Below, one piece after another: positions 61,538-64,000 of a stretch of DNA of 64,000 nucleotides. Below the pieces are notes generated by a model. It ran no database searches and had not been told where the DNA came from. It was given only the letters and a program-made list of their open reading frames with translations. Positions within the stretch are counted from its first letter, which is position 1. Each line of letters opens with the position of its first letter. Source of the DNA: Prevotella sp. HUN102 (GTDB taxonomy: Bacteria; Bacteroidota; Bacteroidia; Bacteroidales; Bacteroidaceae); assembly GCF_000688375.1 (NCBI RefSeq), contig NZ_JIAF01000004.1, positions 2,108,001 to 2,172,000 of the forward strand. The letters are read 5' to 3'. The position numbers and the translations under genes are program-made.

Positions 61538-62095
61538 ATGACTGAAAAAGAAAAACAAGAGTTAGGACTGCCCTACATTGCAAGCGACCCCGAGGTGCTG
61601 AAAGACCTCTACCCCTGCGAGCAAGAATGCTACGAACTGAATCATCTTCCGCCTTCAAGGCTTGAGGAGCGCACCGACAGACTGAGAAAGTTATTGGGAA
61701 AAACGGGCGAGCATTTCAAAATCATTGCGCCCTTCTTCTGCGACTACGGCTACAACATTGAGTTCGGCGAGCATTTCTTTGCCAATATGAATATGGTAAT
61801 TCTCGACGAAGCGAAAGTTACCTTCGGCGACCACGTGTTCGTTGCGCCCAACTGTGCTTTCTATACGGCCGGACACGCGCTGAATCCCGGGGAAAGGAAT
61901 GCCGACATACAGTACGCGCTGCCCATCAAGGTGGGCAACAACGTGTGGATTGGGGGTAACGTTGTGGTGCTGCCGGGCGTTACCATCGGCAGCAACGTTA
62001 CCATCGGAGCAGGCTCGGTGGTTACGAAAGATATCCCCGACAATGCCGTAGCCGTAGGGAATCCCTGTAAAGTGATTAAGTTTATCGAACCTTGA
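61538..62095 (+). CDS. Sugar O-acetyltransferase (maltose acetyltransferase type)
   Basis: 185 residues. N-terminal Mac domain (KQELGLPYIASDPEVLKDLY) and a left-handed beta-helix with hexapeptide repeats: the active-site His in CAFYTAGHALNPGERN (near residue 111), VGNNVWIGGNVVVLPGV and IGSNVTIGAGSVVTKDIP. It transfers acetyl groups from acetyl-CoA to sugars such as maltose or glucose. Stands alone on the plus strand, with a minisatellite directly after its stop. Confidence 0.9.
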   Translation: MTEKEKQELGLPYIASDPEVLKDLYPCEQECYELNHLPPSRLEERTDRLRKLLGKTGEHFKIIAPFFCDYGYNIEFGEHFFANMNMVILDEAKVTFGDHVFVAPNCAFYTAGHALNPGERNADIQYALPIKVGNNVWIGGNVVVLPGVTIGSNVTIGAGSVVTKDIPDNAVAVGNPCKVIKFIEP

Positions 62096-62096
62096 A

Positions 62097-62312
62097 TGGG
62101 GAAATGGGACAAGAAGACGAAGCGAGCAAGCTGACAAAGAGGACGAACAGGTCGCTTTGTTCGCTCCTCAACTGCTCATTTCAACACATTAAACAGGCTC
62201 CCTGTTCAGATATCACGTGATATTTGGGAGAATATCACGTAATATTTAGGAAAATATCACGTAATATTTGAGAGAATATCACGTGATATTTGGAAGAATA
62301 TCACGTGATATT
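62097..62312. repeat. Minisatellite and five-copy 22-bp palindrome array
   Basis: 62097-62165 holds GGGACAAGAAGACGAAGCG-type words like those at 26.5 kb. From 62210 five units start at 62210, 62232, 62254, 62276 and 62298, an exact 22-bp period. Units read ATATCACGTGATAT (1, 4, 5) or ATATCACGTAATAT (2, 3). The core is the same palindrome as in the array at 51701. Confidence 0.93.
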
Positions 62313-62449
62313 TTTCAGCAAGTGGTTTACAGAGCTTCTGCATCTCCTTTTTTGTTTATCGAAATCCGACTGACTGATGAACGCTGCCGCCGTTTCCTCT
62401 TTTCAGAATATCCTTATAAATAAGGAGAAGATATGTGTGCCGATTTTTG

Positions 62450-62457
62450 TACCTTTG
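62450..62457 (+). promoter_or_regulatory. hemN promoter -7 box
   Basis: TACCTTTG about 52 bp before ATG 62509. It supports that start over ATG 62377, which lies upstream of the box. The -33 element is weak. Confidence 0.5.
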
Positions 62458-62508
62458 CAAGCCATTGGCAACACAGGCAATGCCAATCCATACAAGAACA
62501 GATTTGAA

Positions 62509-63873
62509 ATGAACAACAAACTGATAGAGAAATACAACATATCAGTACCCCGATACACCAGTTATCCTCCCGCAAACTATTTCAGGGAGTTTGGAGAAGA
62601 GGAATACGTGGACGCTGTCATTCGCAGCAACAATGCGCGAAACGGCAACGTTTCCTTCTACATCCATATTCCCTATTGCCGCAGACTCTGCCATTACTGT
62701 GGCTGCAATTCGTATGCGATGCAGAAGGAAGACAGGATTGGTGCATACATCGACGCATTGCACAGGGAGATTGACCTCGTGGCAAGGCACATCAGTAAGG
62801 ACAGGAAAATCTCGCAGATACATTATGGCGGGGGAAGTCCTACGGCAATGCCGGTCGGTGTTCTGAAAGAACTCAACGAACACTTGCTCTCCCTGCTGCC
62901 CACCATCGGACAACCCGAGATTGCCATTGAGTGCCATCCGGGATTTCTTACCCCCAAAGACTGGGAAGGACTGGCCGAAGCACGCTTCAACCGTTTCAGC
63001 ATCGGCGTTCAGGACTTCGACACCGAGGTGCTCAAGGCCGTGAACCGCGAACCGTCCGCCCTGCTTATGGAAGAGATATTCGAGATACTGCGAGGCGTTG
63101 GTGCAGGCATCAATCTGGATTTTCTTTTCGGACTGCCCGGACAAACGCCCGAGAGTTTCAACCACTCCATCAGGAAAGCCGTGTCGCTTCGTCCCGACCG
63201 TCTCACCACCTTCAGCTACGGGCATTGTCCTTGGATATTCAAAAGGCAGTTGATTCTCGAGAAACAGGGACTGCCGTCGGCAGAAGACAAGGCAGAGATG
63301 TTCCGAAAGGCAAAGGAAACGCTTACCGGCGCAGGCTATCTCGGCATAGGGCTCGACCATTTCGTGCTCCCCGATGACGAATTAGCCACGGCTCTGAACA
63401 CGCACAAGCTGCACCGGAACTTTCAGGGATACTGCACCAGACGCACAACGGCACAGGTTTATGCTTTCGGCGTTACCGGAATCAGTCAGCTCGAAACTGC
63501 CTATGCGCAAAATTCAAAGGCCATTCCCGAGTACATCGAGGAGGTTTCATCCGGCAGACTTCCGATAAAGAAAGGCTATCTGCTCTCTGCTCAAGAGCAA
63601 ATCGCACGCGAAGTGATCGAAACCCTGATGTGCAACTATCACATTGATTGGAGCGAAATAGCCCAAAGCCTCAGCCTCGACACATCAGCCATCAAGCAAG
63701 CCGTGAACTACGACGAAGCAAGATTGAGTGAAATGCAGACAGACGGCATTCTGCGATTCAACGATGCAGAGCTGACAATGACTGAAGATGGCAATCCGTT
63801 CGTCCGCAACGTCGCAGCCACGCTCGATCCACTGATGATTAATACAACAAGGAAATTTTCTAAACCGATATAG
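62509..63873 (+). CDS. hemN: Oxygen-independent coproporphyrinogen III oxidase
   Basis: 454 residues from ATG 62509 (MNNKLIEKYNISVPRYTSYPP), the conserved HemN start. Radical SAM motif YCRRLCHYCGC (near residue 56; C-x3-C-x2-C-x-C), GGGSPTAMP, FNRFSIGVQDFD, LDFLFGLPGQTPESF, and HemN-type C-terminal FQGYCTRRTTAQVYAFGVTGISQL. It decarboxylates two propionates in anaerobic haem synthesis. The full HemN C-terminal domain argues against HemW. Confidence 0.93.
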   Translation: MNNKLIEKYNISVPRYTSYPPANYFREFGEEEYVDAVIRSNNARNGNVSFYIHIPYCRRLCHYCGCNSYAMQKEDRIGAYIDALHREIDLVARHISKDRKISQIHYGGGSPTAMPVGVLKELNEHLLSLLPTIGQPEIAIECHPGFLTPKDWEGLAEARFNRFSIGVQDFDTEVLKAVNREPSALLMEEIFEILRGVGAGINLDFLFGLPGQTPESFNHSIRKAVSLRPDRLTTFSYGHCPWIFKRQLILEKQGLPSAEDKAEMFRKAKETLTGAGYLGIGLDHFVLPDDELATALNTHKLHRNFQGYCTRRTTAQVYAFGVTGISQLETAYAQNSKAIPEYIEEVSSGRLPIKKGYLLSAQEQIAREVIETLMCNYHIDWSEIAQSLSLDTSAIKQAVNYDEARLSEMQTDGILRFNDAELTMTEDGNPFVRNVAATLDPLMINTTRKFSKPI

Positions 63874-64000
63874 TGAAGGAGTTAAAGGAGTGAAAGGGAG
63901 TTAAAGAAGTTAAAGGAGAGGAGTGAAGGAATAAAGGAAGAGGAGTTAAGGAAGTTAATGGAGTTAAGGAAGTTAAAGACAATACTAAAGTTTAGCAGCA
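63874..64000. repeat. Purine-rich minisatellite (partial, at the window edge)
   Basis: GGAGTTAAAGGAGTGAAAGG-type words repeat to about 63980, then GACAATACTAAAGTTTAGCAGCA. This is the reverse-complement word set of the pyrimidine arm at 54123-54235. The rest of the element lies beyond the window. Confidence 0.75.

Overview
The window looks like a chromosomal segment of a Prevotella-type Bacteroidales. Promoters fit the Bacteroidetes pattern (TTTG, about 20 bp, then TAnnTTTG) rather than -35/-10. Marker genes include a DUF4954 protein, a sigma-54 activator/LptE/TPR/SecG operon, aguA-aguB, pyrK-pyrDB and nadB-nadA-nadC. No 16S or other phylogenetic marker is present, so the genus is an inference.

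Layout. 1-8.7 kb is accessory DNA. It starts with the edge of a restriction-modification locus (a partial nuclease-methylase gene with a small XRE controller). An integrative mobilizable element follows: DUF3853, RepA-like ATPase, iteron-like repeats, CHC2/Toprim primase, a candidate oriT palindrome, MobC, MOBP-type relaxase, a coiled-coil membrane protein, a YhcG/DUF1016 nuclease and a tyrosine integrase. 8.8-22.3 kb is core: an lrp/asnC gene broken by one in-frame amber codon, a ThrE-type exporter, ferritin, an SBF-family transporter, nagB, hflX-DUF4954, an M16 peptidase and class I fumarase.

22.3-26.8 kb is a hot spot for small mobile and repetitive DNA. It holds a 101-bp MITE with a 5-bp target duplication, a remnant IS982-like transposase interrupted by a complete 1,028-bp IS256/IS1249-type element with an 8-bp target duplication, and a DEDDh exonuclease gene enclosed by inverted copies of a purine-arm/centre/pyrimidine-arm repeat. 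26.8-35.7 kb carries pyrDB-pyrK, an XRE regulator, holA, an orphan HSDR_N-type protein, a TerB-J-domain protein, a lipoprotein, a zinc-ribbon coiled-coil protein and a Nif3 protein. 35.9-38.3 kb is a minus-strand island of immunity-like genes (a DUF2262-type gene, a SUKH-like gene and two unknowns) with no toxin beside it. Just upstream is a short transcription unit with its own promoter and terminator that could encode a 34-residue peptide.

39.3-64 kb is mostly core: agmatine to putrescine conversion (aguA, aguB), tRNA-His, the secG/TPR/lptE/sigma-54 activator operon, a secreted LRR protein behind a long structured leader, a flippase-like membrane protein, pdxA, a DUF4837 lipoprotein, rlmN, de novo NAD synthesis (nadBAC), an esterase, a UDP-sugar dehydrogenase, glutamine synthetase, a maltose-type O-acetyltransferase and hemN.

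The most unusual feature is the intergenic repeat content. There are two arrays (17 and 5 copies) of one 22-bp unit built on a palindrome with a TCACGTGA core. A family of REP-like TTCTTCGCAAGATTG units recurs at six intergenic sites. Several purine-rich/pyrimidine-rich minisatellite elements are present. Many start sites were moved downstream of the longest reading frame where a promoter, conserved N-terminus or signal peptide decided the start; this is stated in each entry.
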